A stretch of 64,000 nucleotides of DNA, taken from positions 62,001-126,000 of the forward strand of contig NZ_WJFC01000003.1 in NCBI RefSeq assembly GCF_009725235.1. Reading direction: 5' to 3'. Source of the stretch: Scytonema sp. UIC 10036. GTDB taxonomy: Bacteria > Cyanobacteriota > Cyanobacteriia > Cyanobacteriales > Nostocaceae. The translations under genes were made by a program, and so were the position numbers. This document shows, one piece after another, positions 1 to 9,132 of the stretch (positions are counted from its first letter, which is position 1; every line of letters begins with the position of its first letter). A model generated the notes under the pieces. The model saw only the letters and a list, made by a program, of their open reading frames with translations. It did not search any database and had not been told where the DNA came from.

Positions 1-1247
1 GCGGACAAGGACAAAAGGTTCTTGACATTGCTAAGTCTGTTGATGGAGTGAACCTTGCCCAGTTCGAGGCAAAAGGCAGTGAGGAATTAATTGATGTAGT
101 ACTGGTTCACGTTTCCAATCAGCACGTTGAGAAGTTATTGGCAAAATTGGAAAACATATCAAAAGAGCACATTACACTGAGCCCCTCAGGTGTTATAGCT
201 CTACATCCCCCAGAGAATGAAGCCCCTAATCAGGTCACAAATGTGGAGGAACGCAGCCCAATTGAAATATTTCTCTCTGGTTTGCAAAGTGTTGGTTCTT
301 GGAAGGGTTTTTTAGGGTATGCAGCGGCTGCGGGTTTTGTTGTCTGGTCTGGTTTGTATACCAACACGCTTTACTTACTAACCGCAGCAATGCTGATTGC
401 TCCATTTGCAGGTCCGGCAATGAATGTTGCAATTGCTACAGCTAGAGGCGATCGCCAACTTCTGGGGCGCAGTATAGTGCGTTATTTTGCAGCATTAGCA
501 GTCACGATCGCGATCGCCGGAATACTCAGTTTAATCATGCGGCAAGAAATTCCCACAAGCTTGATGATTGAAAACAGCCAAATTTCCTCAGTAGCAGTGT
601 TGTTACCTCTAGCAGCCGGGGCGGCGGGAGCACTAAACTTGATTCAATCCGAGCGAAGTAGCTTGGTTTCTGGAGCAGCAACTGGAATGCTAGTCGCCGC
701 TTCTCTCGCTCCTCCTGCAGGTATTCTAGGTATGGCAAGTGTACTTGGGAGGTGGGATCTGGCTATTGATGCCTTGTTTCTCCTGTTACTGCAACTTGCG
801 GGTATTAATTTAACAGCTGCGTCTTTGTTTCGAGTGTTTGGTTTGTCTGCACAGGGGGTACGCTACAAGCGGGGCAAAAGCTGGTTGTTTCCTGTAGCAT
901 TGGCGTGTACTGCGATCGTACTGAGTGGCTTGTTAACCTGGCAGTTTACCAATTCCCCAAATTTGCAACGCTCTTCCCTTGCTCAAAGAGCGAATGCAGA
1001 AATTCAAGAGGTTGTCAGTCAAAACCCTCTCGCCGATCTAGTAGAGGCAAATGTTCGTTTTACCCGTACCAATATAAAAGGTCAGAATACATTGCTCAGT
1101 GTCGTTTACGTTCAACGTCGCCCCGGTGTCACAGCATCTTCTGTTGAAATTCGCTCCCGCCTAACTCAAGCAATTCAAACTCGTTTACTACAACAAAACT
1201 TCAACATTACACCTTTAGTTGATGTCAGTGTACTTGAAAGTCGTTAA
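1..1247 (+). CDS. DUF389 family membrane protein, 5' end outside window
   Basis: The reading frame is open from the first bases of the window to the stop at 1247, so the N-terminus is missing. The GTG at 48 is only the first in-window start-like codon and is probably internal. A soluble N-terminal part of about 85 visible residues precedes a hydrophobic core with about six to seven membrane segments. The core carries the small-residue-rich stretches LLTAAMLIAPFAGPAMN and LLPLAAGAAGALNL typical of the DUF389 (TIGR00341) family. A C-terminal soluble tail of roughly 90 residues follows. The function of the family is not established; it lies in the inner membrane. Family assignment is from recognition of the core motifs. 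Confidence 0.8.
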   Translation, partial: GQGQKVLDIAKSVDGVNLAQFEAKGSEELIDVVLVHVSNQHVEKLLAKLENISKEHITLSPSGVIALHPPENEAPNQVTNVEERSPIEIFLSGLQSVGSWKGFLGYAAAAGFVVWSGLYTNTLYLLTAAMLIAPFAGPAMNVAIATARGDRQLLGRSIVRYFAALAVTIAIAGILSLIMRQEIPTSLMIENSQISSVAVLLPLAAGAAGALNLIQSERSSLVSGAATGMLVAASLAPPAGILGMASVLGRWDLAIDALFLLLLQLAGINLTAASLFRVFGLSAQGVRYKRGKSWLFPVALACTAIVLSGLLTWQFTNSPNLQRSSLAQRANAEIQEVVSQNPLADLVEANVRFTRTNIKGQNTLLSVVYVQRRPGVTASSVEIRSRLTQAIQTRLLQQNFNITPLVDVSVLESR

Positions 1248-1265
1248 TATAAAAATATAGAGTGG

Positions 1266-1454
1266 TTCCAATACTTGTCGCTTAAGCCTAAAAATACAAA
1301 AACACGTAGGTTGGGGAGCCACTCACATGCGGGGGTTTCCCCCGTTGAGTGAAGTGGCGTTTGAGGAACGAAACCCAACATTTACAGACATTTGTTGGGT
1401 TTCTCCATGGGAAAAGCCCAACCTACAAAAATTCTCAGCCCTTGCAGTATTGAG
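1266..1454. repeat. Interspersed GTAGGTTGGG-type repeat, copy 1
   Basis: The stretch begins CAATACTTGTCG and TTAAGCCTAAAAATAC, contains inverted arms around GTAGGTTGGG and CCCAACCTAC, and ends AAAATTCTCA..CTTG..AGTATTG. A near-identical full-length copy lies at 39835-39986, and core-only copies lie at 31980-32052 and 61307-61376. It can fold into a long hairpin. It fills much of the gene-free interval 1248-1800, in which I see no coding sequence. Confidence 0.8.
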
Positions 1455-1469
1455 AGTGTTTCATTCTAG

Positions 1470-1562
1470 TATAGCAATTCCCACTTTCGTGAGTACAGGA
1501 TATTGAAGTAACCTCAGCCTGTAGCCGATGGACGCAGAAAAATTTCTACCTTAGCAGTCTTC
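1470..1562. repeat. Second interspersed repeat, copy A
   Basis: This segment starts TATAGCAATTC and contains CAGCCTGTAGC and ACGCAGA, followed by TACCT/CTTAGCAG. It matches 15652-15740 in the same orientation and, in its right half, 15841-15891 in inverted orientation. The rest of the gap up to the gene at 1801 shows no supported feature. Confidence 0.6.
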
Positions 1563-1800
1563 TCACTTCTTACCTCTGCGTACTCTGCGCCTAATAAGGT
1601 TAAATAAATTACTTTTAAACCGCTCCAGGCGCAGAGAGCGCACCAGAGAAGATGAAGAATTACCACCTAATGCAATATTTTATGAGTCATCTTGACAGGG
1701 CTAGCATTGCCCACCCTACTTACTAGGAAAGACTGTATACTAACTCAGATTGAAACTTCAACATCCAGATAAATAAACAAAGTATCAAATTGTTTTCATT

Positions 1801-2580
1801 ATGTCAAATCGTTTTTCTAATTTTCACCTTCACCGTCGCTTTGCTTATCCTTGTTTGTCGCTTTTGATGGCACTTGGTATTGTTGTTGCTTCACCTGAAG
1901 CATCCTTAGCAATTCCTTGGTTGGAATTACTCCTGCAAGGCGCACAAGTCGTTCAGTTGTATAACATTTCTGAAGAAGAAGAAGTTCAACTTGGCCAACA
2001 GATTAATCAACAATTAATTAGTAGCGGTCAAATACAAATTTACCGCAATCAACAAGCTAATCGTTATGTGGCTCAAATTGGTCAGCGCTTGGCTGCAAAT
2101 AGTACCCGTCCCAATATTCCCTACACATTCCAAGTCGTTCAAGACGACAGTATCAATGCTTTTGCAACTGCTGGAGGCTATGTATATGTCACCACTGGTT
2201 TATTGAGAGCAGCAGATAATGAAGCTCAATTAGCAGCTGTACTAGCTCATGAAATTGGTCATATTGCTAGCCGACATTCCATTGAACAAATGCGGCAAAC
2301 AGCTATTACACGGGGTCTTGCCAATGCAGCAGGTTTAGACAGAAGTACTGCAGTTCAGTTAGGAGTTGAATTAGCACTGCAACGTCCTAGAAGCCGTAAA
2401 GATGAATACGAAGCAGACCGAAGGGGAATCCAAACTCTAGCACGCGCTGGCTACGATCCAAGAGCGATGATTGCATTTTTACAAAAGTTACGCAATCAAC
2501 CGACTCCTCCAACATTTTTAAGTACACACCCTGCACCTGACGATCGGATTGCGGCTCTAAAACGTGAGATTGATTCTTAA
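1801..2580 (+). CDS. M48 family zinc metalloprotease, exported
   Basis: This is a 259-residue protein with an N-terminal signal-like hydrophobic segment (about residues 15-38, ending near SLA-IP). The zinc site HEIGH is at residues 150-154 and the downstream ligand segment DEYEAD at about 201-206. It resembles the short periplasmic M48 proteases of the BepA/LoiP type, which cut misfolded or misassembled envelope proteins. No TPR region is present, so it is closer in size to LoiP. The C-terminal STHPAPDDRI segment is typical of the family. It is monocistronic, with a desaturase relic directly downstream. The ATG at 1801 is the only reasonable start, though no clear ribosome binding site is seen. 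Confidence 0.9.
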   Translation: MSNRFSNFHLHRRFAYPCLSLLMALGIVVASPEASLAIPWLELLLQGAQVVQLYNISEEEEVQLGQQINQQLISSGQIQIYRNQQANRYVAQIGQRLAANSTRPNIPYTFQVVQDDSINAFATAGGYVYVTTGLLRAADNEAQLAAVLAHEIGHIASRHSIEQMRQTAITRGLANAAGLDRSTAVQLGVELALQRPRSRKDEYEADRRGIQTLARAGYDPRAMIAFLQKLRNQPTPPTFLSTHPAPDDRIAALKREIDS

Positions 2581-2639
2581 GCTGCTTCATCATAAATCCT
2601 TAAAAACCGTTTCTTGGTGGAGAAGATTCCTTAGGGTTT

Positions 2640-2905
2640 GCCAAGAGAGATCGCTCCTATTGTGTGTTTTGGGTGGATGGAATTTTGTGCTCTATGGCAT
2701 ATTTGTTAAGTCGGTATTGCTTTGGCACAGTACTTGGTTGATTAACTCAGCAACTTACTGCTTTGGATATTGTAATTTCTCAAGGGATGATGGCTCTCGC
2801 AATCTTTGGTGGGCAGGCTTTTAACTTACGGAGAAGGTTGGCATAATAATCATCACGCTCACCCAAATGTGGCAAAAGCTTATGTTGAATACACAATTAA
2901 AAGGT
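2640..2905 (+). pseudogene. Relic of an acyl-lipid desaturase (DesC-like)
   Basis: Two overlapping frames carry the C-terminal third of a desaturase. Frame 2 reads LGGWNFVLYG, VLLWHSTWLINSA and SRNLWWAG. Frame 1 then continues LTYGEGWHNNHHAHPNVAKA. These match residues of about 172-247 of the intact desaturase encoded at 7688-8530 almost word for word. The frame change lies near 2818, and no N-terminal part with the first two histidine boxes is present. After the AKA residues the similarity stops abruptly. The sequence down to 3000 contains short open frames of unknown origin. Confidence 0.85.
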
Positions 2906-3000
2906 CGTCAACAATTGCGTGCCTCCAACATAGCTGCCTTTTTTGTTGGGACTTACTCTTGCAAAAGATTTGTCAAAACTGCCCGAATCAGAAAGGTTAA

Positions 3001-3318
3001 TTAATTCTTTTTCAGACGCAGACAAAAAGATAAACCCTGCTCACCAAGCCAGGTTGCTAGTTTGATTGACGCAAGGTTCGGTTCAAGATCCAAAGCCTTC
3101 GCAACGCGCTTGGCTAAACCATGTTCGTCATATTCGCCTTCAAGTCCCATATATTCTGGAGGTGGCGGCGGTTGATGCTCTCCTGCCTTCTCTCGCAGCG
3201 AACGATCGTACTTACCCGTCAGCCCTGGACTCATTTGCTCCTCAACCGCTTGAGGATTGTGGTTGTTGTTTTCTTGGCTGTCGGCTTCTTGTCCAAAGTG
3301 CCTTTCTAACCAACTCAT
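3001..3318 (-). CDS. Small hydrophilic protein, possibly BON-like
   Basis: This is a 105-residue protein starting MSWLERHFGQ. The ATG at 3318 is chosen because a strong AGGAGGG ribosome binding site lies about 8 bases upstream. The middle is rich in proline (HQPPPPPEYMGLEGEYDE), followed by a helix-strand segment HGLAKRVAKALD that recalls short BON-like domains of cyanobacterial stress proteins. That resemblance is weak. The C-terminus (SFCLRLKKN) may be altered relative to relatives. The gene stands alone among relics. I do not recognise its function with confidence. Confidence 0.5.
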   Translation of the reverse strand: MSWLERHFGQEADSQENNNHNPQAVEEQMSPGLTGKYDRSLREKAGEHQPPPPPEYMGLEGEYDEHGLAKRVAKALDLEPNLASIKLATWLGEQGLSFCLRLKKN

Positions 3319-3433
3319 AATTTCTTCCCTCCTTGGCAAATCTATTTCTTACGTTAGGTAATTTCTTCTGGGTGTTGCATCCCTCATTAGGAGTTAGTCA
3401 TTGGGAAAAAAACCTAGATTTGTTGTCTGCTAA

Positions 3434-3720
3434 TTGAATATCTCCGAATCACTACCAATTTGGCGAGCGCTTGAAGGAGCGGACGTTGAGAACAGCGGTT
3501 CCTTACACTTTAACAGCAAGGCAGACGGAAGTAGCACTGAGGTGAAAGTGATGATAGAATACAACCCACCGGGTGGCATGGCTGGAGCCTTGTTTGCCAC
3601 AATCTTTGGCGAAGATCCAGATCGACAACTCCAAAAAGATTGATACCGCCTTAAGCAAGGCATTTTTAGGATTACTTGGAAGAAGCGAGTACCGATTTCA
3701 GCTAGGCAGGTAGAGGCGGC
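3434..3720 (+). pseudogene. Relic of an SRPBCC/cyclase-dehydrase-like protein
   Basis: Only the C-terminal part of the domain is readable: LPIWRALEGADVENSGSLHF, then a TEVKVMIEYNPPGG segment and IFGEDPDRQLQKD. A TGA stop follows, and the same frame continues YRLKQG. The EYNPPGG...FGEDP pattern is that of cyanobacterial SRPBCC (polyketide-cyclase-like) proteins. The N-terminal half is missing. A 15-base tandem duplication (TGATGGAATGCCCAG, 3756-3770 and 3771-3785) lies just downstream. Confidence 0.6.
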
Positions 3721-3838
3721 TACTGGTGTTTGAGATGAGTGTGAAAGTTATTCTTTGATGGAATGCCCAGTGATGGAATGCCCAGTGGCAACGATCGCTT
3801 TCTCTGCATTCGGTAGGCTTAATTTCATGGCATTGCCT

Positions 3839-4255
3839 TTAAATAGGTGGAAGACCCGTAGACTCTAATTGCTTCTCTGCTTGCACGGTTGCAGGTTCAA
3901 CAAGAGCTTGGAATCCAAAGTAAGTTGCGATCGCAGCATCCTTCGCATTACCACCATAGCGAAGAATCATCCACCGGGCTTCGATTGCTGCAAGACACCC
4001 GGATTGATTGGCATCAATGTCATCTAGTGGAATAGTTCTGGCTCCACGGTGAACAATGATACAGCGATCGCATGACCTTTGGAAACGGTTGATCGTCAAT
4101 GCTTATATGACGACGTTAGCATTTGCAGTGAATGGATCTGTTGTCTTAAGAGCATCCTTATCAGTATTTTGGGCAAGTCGTTTAAATCGTTGTGAGAAAT
4201 CCGGAGTTAGTATGTCATATACAACTTTTGGGAGATGGTTTATAAAACAGCATCT
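3839..4255 (-). pseudogene. Unrecognised broken gene with one in-frame stop
   Basis: On the minus strand one frame reads coherently from about 4255 (LPKVVYDILTPDFSQRFKRL) through DPFTANANVVI, hits a single TAA, and continues ALTINRFQR through RCIIVHRGARTIPLDDID and ILRYGGNAKDAAIA to the stop at 3839. The composition and absence of other stops over about 135 codons suggest a real but decayed coding sequence. A shorter protein from the TTG near 4099 cannot be excluded. I do not recognise the family. Confidence 0.35.
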
Positions 4256-4392
4256 CTTAACTTGAAAACATAGAAGGATATAGAAGGCTCACAAATTAAT
4301 CCCTGTTAAGAGGTGAAAAATTATTTAACCATTTTTAAAATGAAATATTTCTAAAATATAAACATTTTTGATAAAAAAGAAAGAAGACAATA

Positions 4393-4926
4393 ATGAAATA
4401 CCTTGTTTCCATATTAAAAGACGCTGTTCCTTTACTTACATTTGTTAGTGTTGTCTTTTCTAGTACCAGTGCGTTCGCGGCAGAAACTGTTGTTTTTCAG
4501 TATGGTATTTTTCGTGAAACAATACCAGTAAGTGAACTAACAGCCTTAGCTGAAACTGGAGAGGTTTCGCCAAAGCTAAGGTTCTTTTTTAATCAGGCCG
4601 AGCAAGACCCTCAAGCAGTTCGCAATACCTTAACACGAGAAGTTAGTGCTAACCCAGTGACGTTGGATCGTGTACTGAATAATCGTATTGGTATATTTTT
4701 ATTAGACCAGATTAGTCAGACAATTCATACTCCCTCAGGTAACGCAGACAGACAAGCTTTGCGATCGTCTTTAGTATTATCAGCTAGTAAAGACAACAAA
4801 GTATCGTTGATTGAAATCATCCAAAATTACCCAACGACAGAGGTTCACGTTGAGGGTAAACGTCTTGTCCGCACATATGAGCAACTCAGTCTTCTTGCAG
4901 AACGTTTAGAAAATTTTCTTATATAG
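4393..4926 (+). CDS. Exported DUF1400-domain protein
   Basis: This 177-residue protein has a signal peptide (hydrophobic residues about 10-30, ending SAFAAE). The mature part begins ETVVFQYGIFRETIPVSELTAL and shows the layout of the cyanobacterial DUF1400 domain. That domain is often fused to an alpha/beta hydrolase, but here it stands alone with no GxSxG motif. It is likely periplasmic or outer-membrane associated. It may be a stand-alone DUF1400 protein or the surviving N-terminal part of a longer hydrolase. The family is recognised, the function unknown. Confidence 0.7.
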   Translation: MKYLVSILKDAVPLLTFVSVVFSSTSAFAAETVVFQYGIFRETIPVSELTALAETGEVSPKLRFFFNQAEQDPQAVRNTLTREVSANPVTLDRVLNNRIGIFLLDQISQTIHTPSGNADRQALRSSLVLSASKDNKVSLIEIIQNYPTTEVHVEGKRLVRTYEQLSLLAERLENFLI

Positions 4927-5316
4927 CAATCCTATTTGAGATATAAACAGAAAAACTCTAGAAGGCTTGTAAATAAAAGCAGAGACAAATGTAGTGTTTG
5001 TAATTCATTGAGGAGCGCTATATTTTATGTAAGCACTAATACAGTGCAAGTGTAAATCAAACCAGGAAAAACCTTTGTCGTTGTAGAAAAAAATCAGCAA
5101 ACCAAAAGGCACTGCGACCAGATATTCTTCATTTCTAAACCTCTAAAATCATTTTGCAAAAAGCGTTCTCAAGCAATCAAATATGCGTTTGTTGAGCGTT
5201 ATTACCTTATTAAGTTGTTCACTTTAATACCTAGTGGGTCTATTTGCAAGCGTTTTCCATTGTCCGCCCTTAAATTCATTTTTCTCCTCTTGGCTGATTT
5301 CTCTTTTCTCTTTCTT
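4927..5316. other. Intergenic stretch without recognised features
   Basis: About 390 bases lie between the converging DUF1400 gene and the histidine-kinase pseudogene. I see AT-rich sequence, no convincing coding frame, and no clear terminator hairpin with a U-tract. Confidence 0.5.
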
Positions 5317-6267
5317 CTATTTTGGGATTGGCAGCTTTACTGTAAACGTTGCCCCTTGTCCTATTCCGGAGCTATGGGCACCGATAGTACCGCCGTGCAT
5401 CTCTACTAAATGACGTGCGATTGCTAAACCCAATCCTAGCCCCTTATTTAAGCGAGTACTTGTGCTATCTGCTTGGCGGAAGAGGTTAAAAACATACGGT
5501 AGAAAGTCAGCACTCATACCTTTACCCGTGTCGCTTACAATGATTTGTGCAACTGTTGGGGAGTGAGGAGATTGCTCCTCACTCCCTACTCCCGATTCCC
5601 TGCTCTGTTCCTTTGATAATCGCACATAAACCCGTCCGCAATCGGGTGTGAACTTAATTGCATTAGAGAGTAAATTTAACACGACCTGTTGCAAGCGGTC
5701 TGAGTCGCCCCAAATTGGCTCTACTGATATATCAAACACGGACTCAAGTTGAATAGCCTTGGTATCTGCGGCGGGCTGCACAGCCTCAATCGCTACTGTC
5801 ATCACTCCAACTAAGTCAACCCAGTCGCAGTTCAACGAGAGTTCTCCCCTGATAATACACGAAACATCAAGGAGATCGTCGATTAGTTGCATCTGCAAGT
5901 TGGCGTTGCGCTCAATCGTCTCAAGCGCGAGAGTTGCTTTTTCCGAATCTAACATACCTGTTTGCAACATCCCAACCCACCCAAGTATTGCAGTCAAGGG
6001 AGTGCGTAGTTCGTGGGAAACTATAGCTAAGAACTCGTCCTTTAAACGGTTTGCGTTTTCTGCTTGGGCGCGTGCGGTTTGCTCTTGCACTAACAGTTGG
6101 TTGCATTCATACCAAGAACTAACCGTGACAATGACAACCGCTAAAAACAATGGGTAAAGGGCAAACTTCTGCAGCCCCCACAGCCGCTTTATTCATAGCA
6201 CAGCAAGTATTACCCCTACTATAACAATGCTATAGCGTTGTAACTGGGAGCTTGTCAATTTCAACAT
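5317..6267 (-). pseudogene. Sensor histidine kinase with internal stop and deleted sensor region
   Basis: The C-terminal kinase core is complete in frame: the H-box FLAIVSHELRTPLTAILGW, then an ATP-binding domain with NLLSNAIKF, DTGKGM and GLGLAIAR. Upstream, the frame begins at an ATG at 6267 (MLKLTSSQLQRYSIVIVG), meets an in-frame TGA, then continues IKRLWGLQKFALYPLFLAVV. That is the start of a DUF4118-like membrane sensor. The membrane part jumps directly into the coiled linker VQEQTARAQAENANRLKDE, so most of the sensor and any PAS/GAF region is missing. A low-complexity palindromic stretch (about 5563-5607) is inserted in frame in the ATPase domain (residues SRESGVGSEEQSPHSP). Translation from the TTG at 6150 could still yield a soluble-core kinase. 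Confidence 0.75.
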
Positions 6268-6428
6268 ATTTTGTTCTCACCAAATTGCAAGTTTGCCTGG
6301 AGCAGCTAACAACTACTAAGTAATTTAATTATTTATGTTTACGAGTCCCTACAGTCACCAATTCTTAGCTCTTGTTTACTGTATTCTAACTGTTTCCAGA
6401 GCACCTTAATTCGCTCGTAGGTTTTTTC

Positions 6429-6620
6429 ATGAGGGACAAAGTGCTAATTCTATGTCCTGCATACGTTGCTGGAAAAATTGGTGTTATTGTCGATAGAGAA
6501 ATGCTTTCTCGTGCTAAATTTAGCGGTCGGTGGCTCATTCAAGTAAATTCTGAAAATATTGTGGTGTCGTTAACTCCAAAAGAATTTGAAGTAGTTAACG
6601 ATGAAAATGAAATATTTTAG
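6429..6620 (+). CDS. Small conserved-looking cyanobacterial protein
   Basis: This 63-residue protein starts MRDKVLILCPAYVAGKIGVI. The pattern 'CPAYVAGKxGxIxxRE...RWLIQV...IVVSLTPKEFEVV' looks like a compact beta-barrel protein seen in cyanobacteria; the family name is not known to me. It starts at ATG 6429 with no strong ribosome binding site. It stands alone between a kinase relic and a DUF1816 relic. Confidence 0.5.
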   Translation: MRDKVLILCPAYVAGKIGVIVDREMLSRAKFSGRWLIQVNSENIVVSLTPKEFEVVNDENEIF

Positions 6621-6689
6621 ATGGGTTGTATTCCATCGTCACTTTCACCTTGGTGCTAGTTCAACACAGGGCAAATACAAATGATTGAT

Positions 6690-6845
6690 TTAATCCTCTT
6701 CATAATTGATTGTCAACACGCTTGGCTTAAAGCGTTTGATAGTGACTTCTGTCAAGCGTGCTCCCTCGCTTTCAAGGTCTTCGATATAGCCAGGACGAGC
6801 AACCTCTGCTTCTGAAGCACTAGAGAAAGGACCAAAATAATAAAG
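6690..6845 (-). pseudogene. C-terminal fragment of a DUF1816 protein
   Basis: The minus strand reads SLYYFGPFSSASEAEVARPG, then YIEDLESEGA..EVTIKRFKPSVLTI and a TAA stop, preceded by an in-frame TGA. The YYFGPF...A..PGYIEDLE..GA pattern is characteristic of cyanobacterial DUF1816 proteins. These are normally about 90-100 residues with an N-terminal part that is missing here. Confidence 0.65.
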
Positions 6846-6869
6846 GCTTCAGCAAAGGGTACAAGCAGC

Positions 6870-7335
6870 GAACGACAGGAGTTTTGCAAGAATTCGCACC
6901 TATCTTAACTCTCTCAATCGACCCGAACTCAATTATGAAGATATTCAACAAGACTTTGCTAAATTGTTTGACGATCCGCAAGCGGGATTTGATGCATTGC
7001 GCGATGGCCTCAGTCAGTTCGATCGTAATACTCTAGTCGCCATCCTCAGTTCTCGTGAAGATATTTCTCAGGAAGATGCTAATCAAATTATCAACCGTAT
7101 TGAAGCGGCAAGGGATAATGTATTGCACCAAGCCAAACGCATCCAGTAGGAAGTTAACAAACGCCTTTCTGACATCAAAGAGCAAACTAAAAAGCAAGCA
7201 ATAGAAACTAAAAAAGCTGTTGCAGGCGCTGCTTGGTGGCTATTTAACACGGCTAGTGTTTCTCTAGTTGCTTCAGCAATAGCCGGTGCTTTAGCAGTTA
7301 ATGGTCTTAACTTACAGCATTTTTTAGGTAAATGA
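6870..7335 (+). pseudogene. C-terminal relic of a large cyanobacterial membrane protein
   Basis: One frame reads RTYLNSLNRPELNYEDIQ, then DFAKLFDDPQAGFDALRDGL, FDRNTLVAILSSREDISQED, and a TAG at 7147-7149. It continues in the same frame as EVNKRLSDIKEQTKKQA and AAWWLFNTASVSLVASAIAG to the TGA at 7333-7335. The repeated acidic 'SREDIS.EDAN.II..IE.ARD' helices followed by a hydrophobic tail match the end of long multi-repeat cyanobacterial membrane proteins. The body of the gene is missing, and a second shorter copy of the tail lies near 8713-8778. Confidence 0.55.
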
Positions 7336-7451
7336 AGTACATCGGTAGGGGCGCGGCGCAAGAGCGCCCTTACAACAGTCTGTACCTCCTCCGCGTTGCA
7401 ATCTGCTGTATTTGTTGGTTAAAAATTTTGCAATTTCCGTTTGAAAATTTA

Positions 7452-7477
7452 GCCTTTCTGTTGAAAGGCTTTTTTAT
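7452..7477 (+). terminator. Rho-independent terminator
   Basis: A perfect 7-bp stem GCCTTTC / GAAAGGC with a TGTT loop is followed by TTTTTTATT. It lies about 115 bases after the stop of the membrane-protein relic and probably once terminated that gene. A short palindrome typical of interspersed repeats (about 7342-7372) lies between them. Confidence 0.8.
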
Positions 7478-7687
7478 TGTGGCATTAACAGTCGAACCCA
7501 AGTAACTTCCCAACATTCAAACTTGGTAACCATAGTTCACCTACGCCACCAAAGGAGTTTTGTTGTTATAACTGTCAAGAGGAAATTGAAGCGAATAAGT
7601 AAGCACGCTTACGCCTGTTCGCTGTAGCCAATTGTTGAGAACACTTTTTGGATTGACTTTTTCTACTATGGGACAAACCTCCAGTTG

Positions 7688-8530
7688 TCAAACTGTGGGC
7701 GGTAAAACAATTCTTTGCGCTAATCCCACTTGCTTCAGGCTGACGATCGCCCACCAAGTCATATCAATTTCCCACCATTTCCAGCCCGCTTTTGCTACGT
7801 TAGGATAGGCATGATGGTTGTTGTGCCAACCTTCTCCATAGGTAAGAATTGCTGCCCACCACAAGTTCCGAGAGTTATCGTCTGAGTCATGGCTGCGGTA
7901 GCCAGTGATGTGGCTAGCAGAGTTAATCAACCAGGTGCTATGCCAAAGTAGAACCGATCTGACAAAGAGTCCATAGATTACAAAAGACCACCCGCCTAGC
8001 AGGTATAGCCCAACTCCAAGCGGAATTTGCAGCAGGAGAAAGTAGCGATCGAGCCAACGATAAAATGCATCTTTTGCTAAATCTGGTGCAAATTCCCGAT
8101 TGGATTCGTACTCCAAAAACTCTGGACGTTTGTAGAGTATCCAACCCATATGGCTCCACCAAAATCCTCGTTTTGCTGAGTAGGGATCTTTATCAAGGTC
8201 TTCGGTGTATATGTGATGCCTACGATGCCCCGCAACCCAAAAGATTGGACCACCTTGTAATGCAAGGCAACCCAGTAGCGCAATGGCGTATTCCAATCCC
8301 TTTGGAACCTGCAAACTGCGATGCGTCAGCAACCGATGATATCCCAGGCAAATGCCAATACTACCCAATAACCAGTGCAAAAAGATGGCAACTCCCAGAG
8401 CAGACCAGGAGAAAAACCAGGGAGCTAATAAAGCCAGGGCATGAACTGCTGCAAAAAACGCTACACTCGTCCAATCCAACGCGAGTGGCTGACTGTCATT
8501 GTGGTCAGTATCAACGATATTGAAAGTCAT
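7688..8530 (-). CDS. desC: Acyl-lipid delta-9-type fatty acid desaturase
   Basis: This 280-residue membrane enzyme of the DesC/stearoyl-CoA desaturase family introduces the first double bond into lipid-bound acyl chains using ferredoxin-supplied electrons. The three histidine boxes are intact: HRLLTH at 65-70, HRRHH at 102-106 and HNNHH at 236-240. Hydrophobic segments lie around 22-62, 83-100 and 168-205. Length and layout are normal. The last residues (VLPPTV) are encoded next to a low-complexity stretch. A relic of a second copy lies at 2640-2905. The start at 8530 gives MTFNIVDTDH, typical of the family. Confidence 0.92.
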   Translation of the reverse strand: MTFNIVDTDHNDSQPLALDWTSVAFFAAVHALALLAPWFFSWSALGVAIFLHWLLGSIGICLGYHRLLTHRSLQVPKGLEYAIALLGCLALQGGPIFWVAGHRRHHIYTEDLDKDPYSAKRGFWWSHMGWILYKRPEFLEYESNREFAPDLAKDAFYRWLDRYFLLLQIPLGVGLYLLGGWSFVIYGLFVRSVLLWHSTWLINSASHITGYRSHDSDDNSRNLWWAAILTYGEGWHNNHHAYPNVAKAGWKWWEIDMTWWAIVSLKQVGLAQRIVLPPTV

Positions 8531-8884
8531 AAAATTCTACTAACTACTCCTTGGCTTGATCTATCTACTTATTACGCTTTCAGGCTAATCAGGAATCATG
8601 CTGCTAATACTCCATCCAACGATTGAAGCACTTACCCTACTAAGGAATAGAACTTTGTAACATTCCATTGTGATGGACAATACTAAGTAAATGGTTTTAC
8701 TTGTTTGACAATTTGATCGTGATACTCTAATCGCCCTCTAGTTGCTTCAGCAATAGCTGGTGCCTTAGCAGTCATTTAAGATGAGTTGACAACATCCTTA
8801 CTTAGTAAACCACAAACTTTGGGAAATGAACGTAAAATCAGGGTTTCAGCCTTTATGGACAAGGAGGTAAACGAGCAACGTTTG
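8531..8884. other. Intergenic stretch with a second deleted copy of the membrane-protein tail
   Basis: Most of this 350-base interval shows no gene. Around 8713-8778 the sequence GATCGTGATACTCTAATCGC runs directly into CTAGTTGCTTCAGCAATAGC. It joins two segments that are about 220 bases apart in the relic at 6870-7335, which indicates a duplicated copy with an internal deletion. Confidence 0.6.
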
Positions 8885-9132
8885 CAGAGTGGGAATTTAA
8901 ACAAGTATCGCTTTTAGCATCGTCCTTAGATTATTAGACGGTATTTTCCCTTGCACCACTGTTAATTATTGTTATTGCAACTGTTGGTGCAGTTTTCGGG
9001 GAAGCAGCAGTCAAGCGTGAAATTGTCTTACAAGTTCAAAATTTTGTTGGTTCTCAAGCCGCGCAAGTCATCGAAACAGCGATCGCCAATACAAAACAAC
9101 CCGATATCGATTCTAAATCCAGTGTCACCTAA
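8885..9132 (+). pseudogene. N-terminal relic of a YihY/BrkB-family membrane protein
   Basis: The frame reads FAEWEFKQVSLLASSLDY, a TAG stop, then TVFSLAPLLIIVIATVGAVF, KREIVLQVQNFVGSQAA and VIETAIANTKQPD. This matches the start of YihY (formerly called ribonuclease BN) proteins: 'SLAxxLAYYTxFSLAPLLIIVIAxxGxxFG'. The remainder of the protein is absent. The fragment runs into the truncated S-layer gene, encoded on the opposite strand, at about 9130. Confidence 0.75.
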
